A model generated the notes under the pieces. It did no database searches. It was not told the origin of the DNA and saw only the letters and a list, made by a program, of their open reading frames with translations. From contig NZ_KQ948995.1 of assembly GCF_001514265.1 (NCBI RefSeq), positions 1 through 64,000 of the forward strand: 64,000 nucleotides of DNA, read 5' to 3'. This document shows positions 30,409 to 39,236 of the stretch, piece after piece. Each line of letters begins with the position of its first letter. Within the stretch, counting starts at the first letter, position 1. The stretch is from Streptomyces resistomycificus (GTDB taxonomy: Bacteria; Actinomycetota; Actinomycetes; Streptomycetales; Streptomycetaceae). Made by a program: the position numbers and the translations under genes.

Positions 30409-31299
30409 TCAGGACTGGGCGGGCGAGTGGAAGGGCAGCCCGGCGTCGGCCACCAGTTCCAGGTCGTCGGTGTCCTCGGCGGGCAGCAGGGTCGGTGTCC
30501 CGTCGGTGACGGGGACCACGCCCAGCTCCAGCAGCTCGGCCATCGCGGCGCTGCCGGCCATGTCCCGCACCTGGAGCTGGTAGCGGGCCGTGGTGCGGTA
30601 CGTGCCGCCGTTGTCGTCGCCGGTCCGTTGCAGGAACCCGGACTCGGTGAGGAAGGCTACGGCCTTGCCGACGATGCCGGTGGTAGAGCCGGCGAGCCGG
30701 CGCGCGTCCTTGGTGGCGCCGGTCGCGCTGCGTCGGACCCAAATCCGCCAGGCGGCCTCGAGGCCGGGCGCGTCGGTCGCCGGGTCGGTGTTCTCACCCT
30801 GTTCCTCGGCGCGCTCCTCCAGGCGCCGGCAGGCCTGCCGGACGAACGCGTCGACGCCGTTGACCGAGACCCGCCCGATGTAGCCGTCGTCGGCGAGGTC
30901 CTCCGGCCGCGGGAACGCCATGGCGGCGACGGCGAGATGCGCCAGCCCGTGCAGGAACCGGTCCCCGCCGTCGGCGGACGTACGGCGCGCGTAGTCGCCC
31001 ATCCGCACGGCGAACACGGAGTCCTCGGCGGCGGTGACGGCCATGCCCGCGCGCGGGGACACCTCCAGCACGACCAGCCCGAGCCCGGTGGCGACGGCGT
31101 CGGCGAGCCGCGCGAACGGCGGGTCCTCGCGGTAGCGCCGCAGCAGTTCCGTGTACTCCTGGTCGCGGGCGGGCTGCAGCTTGGGCTGCAGCCCGAAGGC
31201 GACCAGCCGAGCCGCGTCGGCGGCGTCGGCGGGAGTGACGGCGGCGCTCACCGGCGGGGCACCGGCCTCCGGCTCACTCCACTCGACGTGCTCAGTCAC
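30409..31299 (-). CDS. MukE/MksE-like accessory subunit candidate
   Basis: A 296-residue soluble protein. The GTG start is supported by GAGGAG 8 bp upstream. The fold looks like winged helices. The middle has an alpha-helical domain (RFLHGLAHLAVAAMAF and ICR-like VDAFVRQACRRLEERAEE). The C-terminal half has a helix-turn-helix-like STTGIVGKAVAFLTESGFL and a beta wing GTYRTTARYQLQV. It lies between the kleisin-like gene and the SMC-like gene, the same order as mukF-mukE-mukB and jetA-jetB-jetC. Recognition is by context and fold impression, not by strong motifs. Confidence 0.6.
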   Translation of the reverse strand: MTEHVEWSEPEAGAPPVSAAVTPADAADAARLVAFGLQPKLQPARDQEYTELLRRYREDPPFARLADAVATGLGLVVLEVSPRAGMAVTAAEDSVFAVRMGDYARRTSADGGDRFLHGLAHLAVAAMAFPRPEDLADDGYIGRVSVNGVDAFVRQACRRLEERAEEQGENTDPATDAPGLEAAWRIWVRRSATGATKDARRLAGSTTGIVGKAVAFLTESGFLQRTGDDNGGTYRTTARYQLQVRDMAGSAAMAELLELGVVPVTDGTPTLLPAEDTDDLELVADAGLPFHSPAQS

Positions 31300-31402
31300 G
31301 ACGGCAACTCCTCGAACTTGAAAACGGAGGGGCGGGTTACCCACCCAGGGGCGCGGGGAACTGCGCGGGCGACCACAGCCGGCCCGCAGCCGAAGAACGA
31401 CA

Positions 31403-32929
31403 TCACGCGGCCTCCGTCCGACCCGCAGCCATCCCCACCGCATCCAACAAGGCCGTTCCCACGATCAGGTCGGCCCCGCCGAACTCCGGATCGTCCAACT
31501 CCGTCCCGTCGTCCACGGCGAACAGCAGCTTCTCCTCCCCCTGCCGGTAAGCCGTACCGACCGGCGGACTGGCCGCGTGCACCGCCAGCAGGGCGACGAG
31601 ATAGGGCAGATCCGGATCCAGCCGACGAGCCTGGGCGAGCAGTCCCGACAGCCTCCGCGGCGCGTCGGCCGGCAGATCGAGCAGCTCCATCGCCGAGGAC
31701 AGCTGCTCCTCGCTGAACCGGCTGTCGTCCGGCGTCGCGATGAGCTCCGGCTCGGGCATCTCCGCCCCCAGGTGCTCCCGCTCCATCGGCGGCGTCAGCA
31801 GTATGTCGACGAGGTCACCCACCCGCACGGACACCGGCGTACGCAGGCCGGTCCCGCGTGCGAAGAAGGCGTCGGTGACCCGGACCGCCTGCTCCAGGGC
31901 CAACGGCAGGACGGGCGCGACGAGATGGCCGTACAGGTCGATCCCCGACGTCGTCATCGGCGTCGCGAAGGCCTGCCGGTCCTGTTCGGCGCGGAACAGC
32001 GGCCCGGCCTCCAGCAGCCGGGACTGCAGCTGGGTGTGGCGCCGGATGCAGTCCTTGACGATGTCCACCAACTCGGCGGCGCGGCGCTTCTGCTCCGCGT
32101 CCTCGGACTCGTCACGCGCCTTGCGGATGTTCGTGAGGATCGCGTTCTCGTGGCGGTACCGGTCGGCGACGTGGTCAAGGGCCTCGGCGATCATGTCGGG
32201 CACGGTGTTGAGCCAGTCGACGGCCCGGACGTTGCGCCGGGTCGCGTCCAGCGCTCTGCGCAGGGTCTCCGAGTACTGCACCGTGCGGTACCGGGCCTGC
32301 TCGGCAGCCAGCTGGGCGTCGGCGAGACGGCCCCGGCTGATCAGCACCTCCAGCTTGACCTCGGCGGCGATCTGCGCGCTGGTGACGTCGGTGTCGAGGG
32401 CGCCCACGAGGACGTTGACGGCCTCGTCCGTCGTGCGGAGGTAGACGGCACCGCCCGGACCCGGCACCTCCTCGATCAGCTTGAAGTCGTAGTCGCGGCG
32501 CACATAGGTGCCGTCCGACGCGAACGTGCCGTACACCGCGCGGAAGCCGCGGTCCACGCTGCCGACGTTGATCAGGTTCTCCAGGACCCAGCGGGCCACC
32601 CGCTCGTGTTCGGTGACGGGCCGCTGCGGGGCCTGGGCGGCGATGCGCGGGATGAGCCGGGCGACGATCTGGTCGTGGTCGGCGCCGGTGTCGAAGTCCA
32701 TGTTCAGGGTGACCAGGTCGATGGCCGCGAGGGCCACCTCCGCCATGCCGTACACCGAGTACTCGCCGGCGAGGTTGGACTTGCGTGCGTCGAGGTCGTG
32801 CAGCGGCGCGGTGCAGGCGAGCGCGCGCAGCCGCCGCGCCAGGCCCTCGTCGGCGGCCGGGCCCGGCGCGGGGCGCGGCCCCGCGCTGAGCTGGGGCGGA
32901 ACGCTGTCCGTCGATGCAGGCGAAGTCAC
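31403..32929 (-). CDS. MukF/MksF-like kleisin candidate
   Basis: A 508-residue protein from the GTG chosen at 32929. The open frame extends 100 codons upstream, but that part is low-complexity antisense of the next gene. It has an N-terminal helical domain, a winged-helix-like part (YLRTTDEAVNVLVGALDTDV), long helices rich in Arg/Glu (residues about 220-330), and a C-terminal helical domain with an acidic end. Length and layout resemble MksF/JetA kleisins. It is first in the operon, about 100 bp before the MukE-like gene. Function is inferred from this setting. Confidence 0.55.
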   Translation of the reverse strand: MTSPASTDSVPPQLSAGPRPAPGPAADEGLARRLRALACTAPLHDLDARKSNLAGEYSVYGMAEVALAAIDLVTLNMDFDTGADHDQIVARLIPRIAAQAPQRPVTEHERVARWVLENLINVGSVDRGFRAVYGTFASDGTYVRRDYDFKLIEEVPGPGGAVYLRTTDEAVNVLVGALDTDVTSAQIAAEVKLEVLISRGRLADAQLAAEQARYRTVQYSETLRRALDATRRNVRAVDWLNTVPDMIAEALDHVADRYRHENAILTNIRKARDESEDAEQKRRAAELVDIVKDCIRRHTQLQSRLLEAGPLFRAEQDRQAFATPMTTSGIDLYGHLVAPVLPLALEQAVRVTDAFFARGTGLRTPVSVRVGDLVDILLTPPMEREHLGAEMPEPELIATPDDSRFSEEQLSSAMELLDLPADAPRRLSGLLAQARRLDPDLPYLVALLAVHAASPPVGTAYRQGEEKLLFAVDDGTELDDPEFGGADLIVGTALLDAVGMAAGRTEAA

Positions 32930-33014
32930 GGTGCACAGACTAGGTCCTCGGTCTGACAAGGACCCAAACGACGCGGATCGCCTCCGGCGGGAGGGCCGGG
33001 GCAGCCCCGCGTCC

Positions 33015-33716
33015 CTAAGGGGCGCCGTCCTCGCCGACCCTGCGGCGGTAGACCTCGACCACCCGCCCCAGGGAGTCGGCGAGGTACACCGCGAGCAGCT
33101 TCTCCGCCTCGGCCCTGTCGCCGGCCTCGAGCGCCTGGAGGATCTGCCGGTTGCGGGCGAGGTACGGCTCGTGCAGCGCCCTGGGGTCGTCCACCACGTG
33201 GAAGGCGAGGCGCAGCTCGGCGAAGACACTGCGCATCAGCTCGTCGGTGCGGTCGCTGCCGGCGAGCGCGACCAGCTCCCGGTGGAAGTGGATGTTGGCC
33301 GTGCCCAGCACTTTCCAGTCACCTTCGCGGGCCGCCCGTCGGCCTTCGGCCACAGCCTCCGCGAGTCCGTCGAGGGCGTACGGCGGCTCACCGAGACCCC
33401 GTACGACAGCGCACTCGACGAGGGCGCGGGTCCGGTAGATGTCCTCGACGTCCTCCACCGTCAGCACCCGGACGAAGACGCCGCGGTTCAACTCGTGGAC
33501 GAGCAGGCGTTCATGGGTGAGCAGCCGGAACGCCTCGCGCAGCGTGTTGCGGGAGACGCCGAGCGCGCCGCCGATGCTGTCCTCCGACAGGCGGGTCCCC
33601 GGCGGGAAGAACCCCTCGGCGATACGGCTCCTGAGGATGTCCGAGACCCGTTCGGCCGTGCTGGTGCGGCCCAGGAGGGCGCGGTCGTCGGCCAGTCCCG
33701 CCAGCTGCTCTGCCAT
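33015..33716 (-). CDS. GntR-family (FadR/FCD) transcriptional regulator
   Basis: A 233-residue regulator. The N-terminal winged helix has GTRLSEDSIGGALGVSRNTL and REAFRLL. The C-terminal FCD ligand domain has the metal/ligand-binding pattern Asp-His-His within its helices (NIHFHRELVALAGS). It is divergent from the 5-oxoproline operon. The intervening DNA has a perfect palindrome containing the FadR-subfamily core TNGTNNNACNA, so repression of that operon and of itself is likely. The effector is probably 5-oxoproline or glutamate-related, by inference. Confidence 0.9.
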   Translation of the reverse strand: MAEQLAGLADDRALLGRTSTAERVSDILRSRIAEGFFPPGTRLSEDSIGGALGVSRNTLREAFRLLTHERLLVHELNRGVFVRVLTVEDVEDIYRTRALVECAVVRGLGEPPYALDGLAEAVAEGRRAAREGDWKVLGTANIHFHRELVALAGSDRTDELMRSVFAELRLAFHVVDDPRALHEPYLARNRQILQALEAGDRAEAEKLLAVYLADSLGRVVEVYRRRVGEDGAP

Positions 33717-33765
33717 GCCCGGAATTCAATCGCAGATACAAGAACGAAACAACATGGGTATTGAG

Positions 33766-33782
33766 GGATCGTTCAACGATCC
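33766..33782. promoter_or_regulatory. GntR/FadR-type operator
   Basis: GGATCGTT-C-AACGATCC is a perfect 8+1+8 inverted repeat. Its centre TCGTTCAACGA (33769-33779) fits the FadR-subfamily consensus TNGTNNNACNA exactly. It lies about 50 bp upstream of the GntR start and about 110 bp upstream of the MFS start, well placed to control both. Confidence 0.8.
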
Positions 33783-33890
33783 TCTACCTTGCTACGAACG
33801 GCGTCGCCTTCCGCACCGCGACGCCACCGGATTCCGCACGGCACGGCTCAGTCCCTCACGCACCCTCCGTCCTCCCTCTGCGAGGTGCCC

Positions 33891-35192
33891 ATGAGCACGA
33901 CCCCTCCACCGCAGGCCCTGACCACCCAGGCGCAGCCCGCGACAGACGAACGCCCCGCCGACGACGGGGCGTTGGGCTGGCTGCGGGCCCTCGGTCCGCG
34001 CGGCCGCCGGGCATTCGCGGGCGCGTTCGGCGGCTACGCCCTGGACTCCTACGACTACTTCACCCTGCCGCTGAGCATGGTCGCGCTGGCCGCCTACTTC
34101 GGGCTGGACAGCGGCCAGACGGGCCTGTTCACCACCGTCACCCTCGTGGTCTCCGCGATCGGCGGCGCCCTGGCGGGCGTGCTGGCCGACCGGATCGGAC
34201 GCGTCAAGGCGCTGATGATCACGGTGATCACCTACGCGGTCTTCACGGTCGCCTGCGGCTTCGCGCCCAACTACGAGACCCTGCTGGTCTTCCGTGCCCT
34301 GCAGGGCCTCGGGTTCGGCGGCGAGTGGGCCGTCGGCGCGATCCTGGTCGCCGAGTACGCGAGCGCCAAGCACCGGGGCCGCACCCTGGGCGCGATCCAG
34401 AGCTCCTGGGCGGTCGGCTGGGCGCTCGCCGCGATCATGTACACGCTGGTCTTCTCGTTCGTCGGCGACGACCTGGCCTGGCGGATCATGTTCTGGACGG
34501 GCGCGCTGCCCGCACTGCTGGTCATCTGGATGCGGCGCCGGGTGCAGGACGCGCCGGAGGCGATCGCCGTACGGGAGCGGAGCACCCAGAGGGGCTCGTT
34601 CGCGGCGATCTTCAAACCCGGCATGTTGCGCACGACGTTCTTCGCCGTCCTGCTCTCCACCGGCGTCCAGGGCGGCTACTACACCCTCGCCACCTGGGTG
34701 CCGACCTACCTCAAGACCGAACGCGGCCTGTCCGTCGTCGGCACCGGCGGTTACCTGACGTTTTTGATCTCCGGCGCCTTCCTCGGCTACCTCACCGGCG
34801 GCTACCTCACCGACCGGCTGGGCCGCCGCCGCAACATCTGGCTCTTCGCGCTGCTGTCGGCCGTGTGCATCCTGGCGTACGCGAACATCCCGAGCGGCGC
34901 CAACACCCTGCTCCTGGTGCTCGGTTTCCCGCTCGGGTTCTGCATGTCGGCGATCTTCAGCGGCTTCGGGTCCTTCCTGAGCGAGCTGTATCCGACGGCG
35001 ATCCGCGGCACCGGACAGGGCTTCACCTACAACACCGGCCGCGCGGTGGGAGCCGTCTTCCCCACCACGGTCGGCTTCCTGGCCGACAGCTGGGGTGTCG
35101 GTGGCGCGCTGGTCTTCGGCGCGATCGGCTACGGACTCGCCGCCCTGGCGCTGCTGGGGCTGCCGGAGACCCGCGGAAGGGAACTCACGTGA
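33891..35192 (+). CDS. MFS transporter of the 5-oxoproline operon
   Basis: A 433-residue twelve-span major facilitator, metabolite:H+ symporter branch. The loop 2-3 motif is GVLADRIGRVKAL, and the N-terminus has GYALDSYDYFTLPLSM, typical of aromatic-acid or sialic-acid type symporters. The ATG follows GCGAGG. It is first in an operon with a D-glutamate-cyclase-like gene (4-bp overlap) and pxpABC. The cargo is probably 5-oxoproline or a related pyrrolidone or glutamate compound, by context only. Confidence 0.88.
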   Translation: MSTTPPPQALTTQAQPATDERPADDGALGWLRALGPRGRRAFAGAFGGYALDSYDYFTLPLSMVALAAYFGLDSGQTGLFTTVTLVVSAIGGALAGVLADRIGRVKALMITVITYAVFTVACGFAPNYETLLVFRALQGLGFGGEWAVGAILVAEYASAKHRGRTLGAIQSSWAVGWALAAIMYTLVFSFVGDDLAWRIMFWTGALPALLVIWMRRRVQDAPEAIAVRERSTQRGSFAAIFKPGMLRTTFFAVLLSTGVQGGYYTLATWVPTYLKTERGLSVVGTGGYLTFLISGAFLGYLTGGYLTDRLGRRRNIWLFALLSAVCILAYANIPSGANTLLLVLGFPLGFCMSAIFSGFGSFLSELYPTAIRGTGQGFTYNTGRAVGAVFPTTVGFLADSWGVGGALVFGAIGYGLAALALLGLPETRGRELT

Positions 35193-36034
35193 ACCGCACG
35201 GAAGACCGCCCTCGCACGATGACGAACGACCTCCCCCTCACCCTCGTCGACGACCACGCGCACGCGTGGAGCCCGCGGGACGCCCGGACCCGCTTCCGCG
35301 CCGGGCTCACGGGCCCCACCGCCGGGGTCGCGGCGGGCCACACCCAGGTCAACCTGATCTCGGTGCCCGCCGACTGGGCCTACGACATGCTGCTGTTCTG
35401 CCAGCGCAACCCCAAGCCCTGCCCGGTGCTCGACGTCACCGACGCCGGCTCCTGGAGCACCGTCCTCGCGGACGGCGCCGACCTGCGCACCGACCTGCCC
35501 CGCTACCGGGTGTGGCAGGACGGCGAGTTGGTGGACGAACCGACGGACGTGCGCGCGTACTGGCGCGGGGACCTGGTGTCGTTCCTGATCGGCTGCAGCT
35601 TCACGTTCGAGTGGGCACTGTCCGAGGCGGGGGTGCCGATCCGGCACGTCGAGCAGGGCCGCAACGTCCCGATGTACGTGACCAGCCGCGAGTGCCGGCC
35701 GGCGGGACGGCTGCACGGCCCCGTGGTGGTGTCCATGCGGCCGGTGCCGCCCCAGCACCTGGCGGCCGCCATCCGGGAGAGCAGTCTGCTCCCGGCGGTG
35801 CACGGCAGCCCCGTACACTGCGGCGACCCGTCGGCACTGGGCATCGACGACCTCGCCAGTCCCGACTTCGGTGAAGCGGTGGAGGCCGAACCGGACGACA
35901 TCCCGGTGTTCTGGGCCTGCGGAGTGACCCCGCAGGCCGCGGTGACGGCCTCGCGCCCGCCGTTCGCCATCACCCACGCACCGGGCCAGATGTTCCTCAC
36001 CGACGCCCGCGACGAGCAGTACCGCGTGGCCTGA
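35189..36034 (+). CDS. DUF1445 protein, D-glutamate cyclase / hydro-lyase family
   Basis: A 281-residue DUF1445 protein. The GTG start overlaps the transporter stop and is preceded by GGAAGG. An ATG ten codons on is possible. Family landmarks include GHTQVNLISVPADWAYDML, FLIGCSFTFEWAL, EQGRNVPMY, HCGDPSALGI and FWACGVTPQ. The mammalian homologue domain is a D-glutamate cyclase that converts D-glutamate to 5-oxo-D-proline. Its position next to pxpABC fits a pathway in which D-glutamate or 5-oxoproline is channelled to L-glutamate. Confidence 0.85.
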   Translation: MNRTEDRPRTMTNDLPLTLVDDHAHAWSPRDARTRFRAGLTGPTAGVAAGHTQVNLISVPADWAYDMLLFCQRNPKPCPVLDVTDAGSWSTVLADGADLRTDLPRYRVWQDGELVDEPTDVRAYWRGDLVSFLIGCSFTFEWALSEAGVPIRHVEQGRNVPMYVTSRECRPAGRLHGPVVVSMRPVPPQHLAAAIRESSLLPAVHGSPVHCGDPSALGIDDLASPDFGEAVEAEPDDIPVFWACGVTPQAAVTASRPPFAITHAPGQMFLTDARDEQYRVA

Positions 36035-36066
36035 GAAGTCCCTTCAGAAGGAGAGACGAAGGATCC

Positions 36067-36825
36067 ATGACGTCCATCGATCTGAACGCCGACCTCGGCG
36101 AGGGCTTCGGGCGCTGGCGGCTGACCGACGACGAGCAACTGCTGACCGTCGTCACCAGCGCCAACGTGGCCTGCGGCTTCCACGCCGGGGACGCGGCCAC
36201 CATGCGGCGGGTGTGCGAGCTGGCGGCCGGGCGCGGGGTGCGGATCGGCGCCCAGGTGTCCTACCGGGACCTGGCGGGGTTCGGGCGGCGCGCGATGGAC
36301 GTGCCGCCCGCCGAACTGGCGGCCGAGGTGGCCTACCAGATCGGCGCCCTGGAGGTGTTCGCGCGGGCGGCCGGCTCACGCGTGTCGTACGTCAAACCGC
36401 ACGGGGCGCTCTACAACCGGCTCGTGCGCGACGAGGAACAGGCCGGCGCGGTCGTGGAGGGCGTCCTCCTCGCGGACGCCGCCCTGCCCGTCCTCGGACT
36501 GCCCGGCTCGCGGCTCCTGGAGCTGGCCGGCAAGGCGGGGCTGCCGGCCGTCACGGAGGCGTTCGCGGACCGGGCGTACACCGATGAGGGCACGCTCGTC
36601 CCGCGCGGTGAGGACGGCGCCGTACTCACCGATCCCCAGGCCGTGGTGGAGCGTTCGGTGGGCCTGGCCCGCCTCGGCAGGGTCGTCTCGCGCTCCGGGG
36701 CGTCCGTGGAGGTACGCGCGCGCTCCCTGTGTCTGCACGGGGACACGCCCGGCGCGGTGGACCTGGCACGCCGGGTCCGGGAACAGCTGGAGACGTCGGG
36801 CGTCCGGGTGGAGGCCTTCGCATGA
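36067..36825 (+). CDS. pxpA: 5-oxoprolinase subunit A
   Basis: A 252-residue LamB/YcsF-family protein. The opening SIDLNADLGEGFG and the following NVACGFHAGD are diagnostic. KPHGALYN and FADRAYTDEGTLVPR are also present. With PxpB and PxpC it forms the prokaryotic ATP-dependent 5-oxoprolinase that turns 5-oxoproline, a spontaneous damage product of glutamine and glutamate, into glutamate. GGAGAG precedes the ATG. The stop overlaps the pxpB start. Confidence 0.95.
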   Translation: MTSIDLNADLGEGFGRWRLTDDEQLLTVVTSANVACGFHAGDAATMRRVCELAAGRGVRIGAQVSYRDLAGFGRRAMDVPPAELAAEVAYQIGALEVFARAAGSRVSYVKPHGALYNRLVRDEEQAGAVVEGVLLADAALPVLGLPGSRLLELAGKAGLPAVTEAFADRAYTDEGTLVPRGEDGAVLTDPQAVVERSVGLARLGRVVSRSGASVEVRARSLCLHGDTPGAVDLARRVREQLETSGVRVEAFA

Positions 36826-37457
36826 GGGCGCTGCCCGTCGGTGACGGTGCCCTGCTCGTCGAGGTGGCGTCGGGCGACGAGGCCCAGGCCCTGCACGCGG
36901 AGTTGCTGCGCCGGCGCGCGGAGGGCTCACTGTCGGTGCGTGAGATCGTCCCCGCCGCCCGCACGGTCCTCCTGGACGGCCTCGCCGACCCGGCCCGCCT
37001 GGCGTCCGAACTGACGGCCTCCGCAGTCCCACCGGCGCCCCCGCGCGCGGTGGACGTGATCGAGCTGCCGGTGCGCTATGACGGCCCCGACCTGGCCGAC
37101 GTCGCCGCCCACTGGGGCGTCCCCGAGGAGGAGGTGGCTCGCGTTCACGCCGCCACCGAGTTCCGTGTCGCCTTCTGCGGATTCGCCCCCGGCTTCGGCT
37201 ACCTCACCGGCCTGCCGTCCCGCTACGACGTCCCTCGCCGGGCCACCCCACGCACGGCCGTCCCGGCGGGCTCGGTCGGGCTGGCGGGCCCGTACACGGG
37301 CGTCTACCCGCGCTCGTCACCGGGCGGCTGGCAGCTGATCGGCACCACGGACGCCGTCCTGTGGGACCACGCGCGCGTACCGGCCGCCCTGCTGTCACCG
37401 GGCACGCGCGTGCGCTTCGTTCCCAGCGGGCCCACAGGACCGGCGGGCGCGGCATGA
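36822..37457 (+). CDS. pxpB: 5-oxoprolinase subunit B
   Basis: A 211-residue KipI-type protein. The ATG overlaps the pxpA stop (ATGA). The cyclophilin-like C-terminal part has FCGFAPGFGYLTGLP and VPAGSVGLAGPYTGVYP, both conserved in PxpB. It pairs with PxpC, whose start overlaps this stop by 4 bp. In Bacillus the same pair was first named KipI-KipA. Here the pxpA context supports the metabolic role. Confidence 0.95.
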   Translation: MRALPVGDGALLVEVASGDEAQALHAELLRRRAEGSLSVREIVPAARTVLLDGLADPARLASELTASAVPPAPPRAVDVIELPVRYDGPDLADVAAHWGVPEEEVARVHAATEFRVAFCGFAPGFGYLTGLPSRYDVPRRATPRTAVPAGSVGLAGPYTGVYPRSSPGGWQLIGTTDAVLWDHARVPAALLSPGTRVRFVPSGPTGPAGAA

Positions 37458-38323
37458 CGGACCGCGCGCTGTCGGTCGTACGCGCCGGAGCGCTCACCAC
37501 CGTCCAGGACCAGGGCCGCCCCGGACACGCCCACCTCGGTGTCCCCCGTTCCGGCGCCCTGGACGGCCCGGCGGCCGCGCTCGCCAACCGGCTCGTCGGC
37601 AACGGACCCGATGCCGCCGTCCTGGAGACCACGCTCAACGGCTGCGCGCTACGGCCCCGTTCGACGGTCACCGTGGCCGTGACGGGCGCCCCTTGTGCGG
37701 TGGCCGTCGACGGGCGCCCGGTCGCCTGGGGCGCCCCGGTGCGCGTGCCCGCCGGAGCACTCCTAGAGGTCGGACCTGCCGTCACCGGAGTACGCGGCTA
37801 CGTGGCCGTCTCCGGCGGTGTCGCCGTGGAACCGGTACTGGGCAGCCGTTCCACGGACCTCCTGTCGGGACTGGGCCCCCCACCGCTCACGGACGGCACG
37901 GTGCTGCCCCTGGGGAGCCCCGAGGCGCTCCACGCGCGCGTGGGCCTCGCCCCCCAGCCGGCACCCCCGGCCGAACTCGTCCTGCGGGTGACGCCGGGCC
38001 CGCGCCACGACTGGTTCACGCCGCAGGCCGCCAGGACCTTCACCTCGTGCGTCTACCGGGTGTCGTCCGCGAGCAACCGCATCGGACTGCGCACCGAAGG
38101 GCCCGCCCTCGATCGGGCCCTGCCCGGCGAACTCCCCAGCGAGGGCATGGTGCTGGGGGCCGTCCAGGTCCCGCCCGACGGCAGGCCCGTGGTCTTCCTC
38201 GCCGACCACCCGACCACCGGGGGCTACCCGGTGATCGCGGTGGTCCGCGCGGCCGACCTCCCGGCCGCCGCCCAGGCCGTGCCGGGCACCCCGGTGCGCT
38301 TCGTGGCCGTCCGGCGCCGGTGA
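37454..38323 (+). CDS. pxpC: 5-oxoprolinase subunit C
   Basis: A 289-residue KipA-type protein. Landmarks are VQDQGRPGHAHLGVPRSGAL near the start, ANRLVGN, and the C-terminal NRIGLRTEG, PSEGMVLGAVQVPP and HPTTGGYPVIAVV. It is the last gene of the MFS-DUF1445-pxpABC operon. It overlaps pxpB by 4 bp and is convergent with the SGNH hydrolase gene. Confidence 0.95.
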   Translation: MTDRALSVVRAGALTTVQDQGRPGHAHLGVPRSGALDGPAAALANRLVGNGPDAAVLETTLNGCALRPRSTVTVAVTGAPCAVAVDGRPVAWGAPVRVPAGALLEVGPAVTGVRGYVAVSGGVAVEPVLGSRSTDLLSGLGPPPLTDGTVLPLGSPEALHARVGLAPQPAPPAELVLRVTPGPRHDWFTPQAARTFTSCVYRVSSASNRIGLRTEGPALDRALPGELPSEGMVLGAVQVPPDGRPVVFLADHPTTGGYPVIAVVRAADLPAAAQAVPGTPVRFVAVRRR

Positions 38324-38378
38324 ACCTCGTACCTGGGCGCCGAGGGTGAACCTCCTGAAGCGGCAGGCCGCTGAACCT

Positions 38379-39236
38379 CTAAGCAGCGTCCGGCTGTTGC
38401 TCAGACCACGCCACCGACAGCGCCGCCAGCGCCGCGGACACCGCCGCGGACGCCCGTAGATCCAGCCGGGTGCTCGTGCCACGCGCGCGGTGCCGCAGTT
38501 CGTCGGCGGCGAGCGTCAGGAGCTGGGGCAGCAGGTCCGTGCACCGCCGGGCCACCCAGCCGGTGCCGGCGGTGGCCAGCCACCGCAGGTTCGCCGATCT
38601 GGTGGGCGCGGGGAACTCGGGCTCGGGTGAGGGCGGCATCCCGGTCGCGAGGCCGTGCCCCGCCAGCAACGCGTGGAAGCGCACGGCGAGTTGCCGGTGT
38701 CCCCGCTCTCCCGGATGCAACCGGTCCGCGCTCCACATCGCGCGGTCCGTGAGCCAGGCGCCCTCGGACGCGTGCAGGTGCACGGCGCCGTACCGCTCGG
38801 ACAGCGCGTGCACCACGGAGTTGACCGCGCGCTGCCGCCGGGCCAGTGGACGGGCCAGGGCGCCCGGCAGCCCGAGACTGGCACCGGGGTTTGGCAGACA
38901 GGCCGTGAGCAGGACCGCGCCCTGCTCGGTGAGGGCCGAGTACACCGTGTCCAGGCGCGCGGCGACGGCCTGGATGTCGAAGGTGCGGCGCAGGGTGTCG
39001 TTGACGCCGACGACGACGGACGCGACGTCCGGCCGCAGGGCCAGGCCGGCGGGCAGCTGGCGCTCCAGCACGTCACGGGTCTGCGCCCCGCTCACCGCCA
39101 GGTTGGTGAACTCCACCGGCCGCTCGGCGATCCCGCCGGCGAGCAGCGCGGCCCACCCGCGCCACCCCTGCGCGACGGGATCGCCGACTCCCTCGGTCAG
39201 CGAGTCGCCGAGGGCCGCGAACCGCTGCGGTCTCAT
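38379..39236 (-). CDS. SGNH/GDSL hydrolase
   Basis: A 285-residue esterase-like protein with all four SGNH blocks: RFAALGDSLTEGVGD (Ser), NLAVSGAQT (Gly), VVVGVNDTLR (Asn) and the C-terminal DRLHPGERGH (Asp-x-x-His). There is no signal peptide, so it likely acts in the cytoplasm on acyl or acetyl esters. Its ATG overlaps the stop of an upstream glycosyltransferase gene (ATGA). The setting suggests trimming of an acylated glycolipid or glycan made by the two transferases. Confidence 0.9.
   Translation of the reverse strand: MRPQRFAALGDSLTEGVGDPVAQGWRGWAALLAGGIAERPVEFTNLAVSGAQTRDVLERQLPAGLALRPDVASVVVGVNDTLRRTFDIQAVAARLDTVYSALTEQGAVLLTACLPNPGASLGLPGALARPLARRQRAVNSVVHALSERYGAVHLHASEGAWLTDRAMWSADRLHPGERGHRQLAVRFHALLAGHGLATGMPPSPEPEFPAPTRSANLRWLATAGTGWVARRCTDLLPQLLTLAADELRHRARGTSTRLDLRASAAVSAALAALSVAWSEQQPDAA

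Noticed and set aside
32930..33229. 100-codon N-terminal extension of the kleisin-like protein
   Set aside because: The extension is Ser/Arg/Pro low complexity and antisense to the GntR gene. The GTG at 32929 is the better start.
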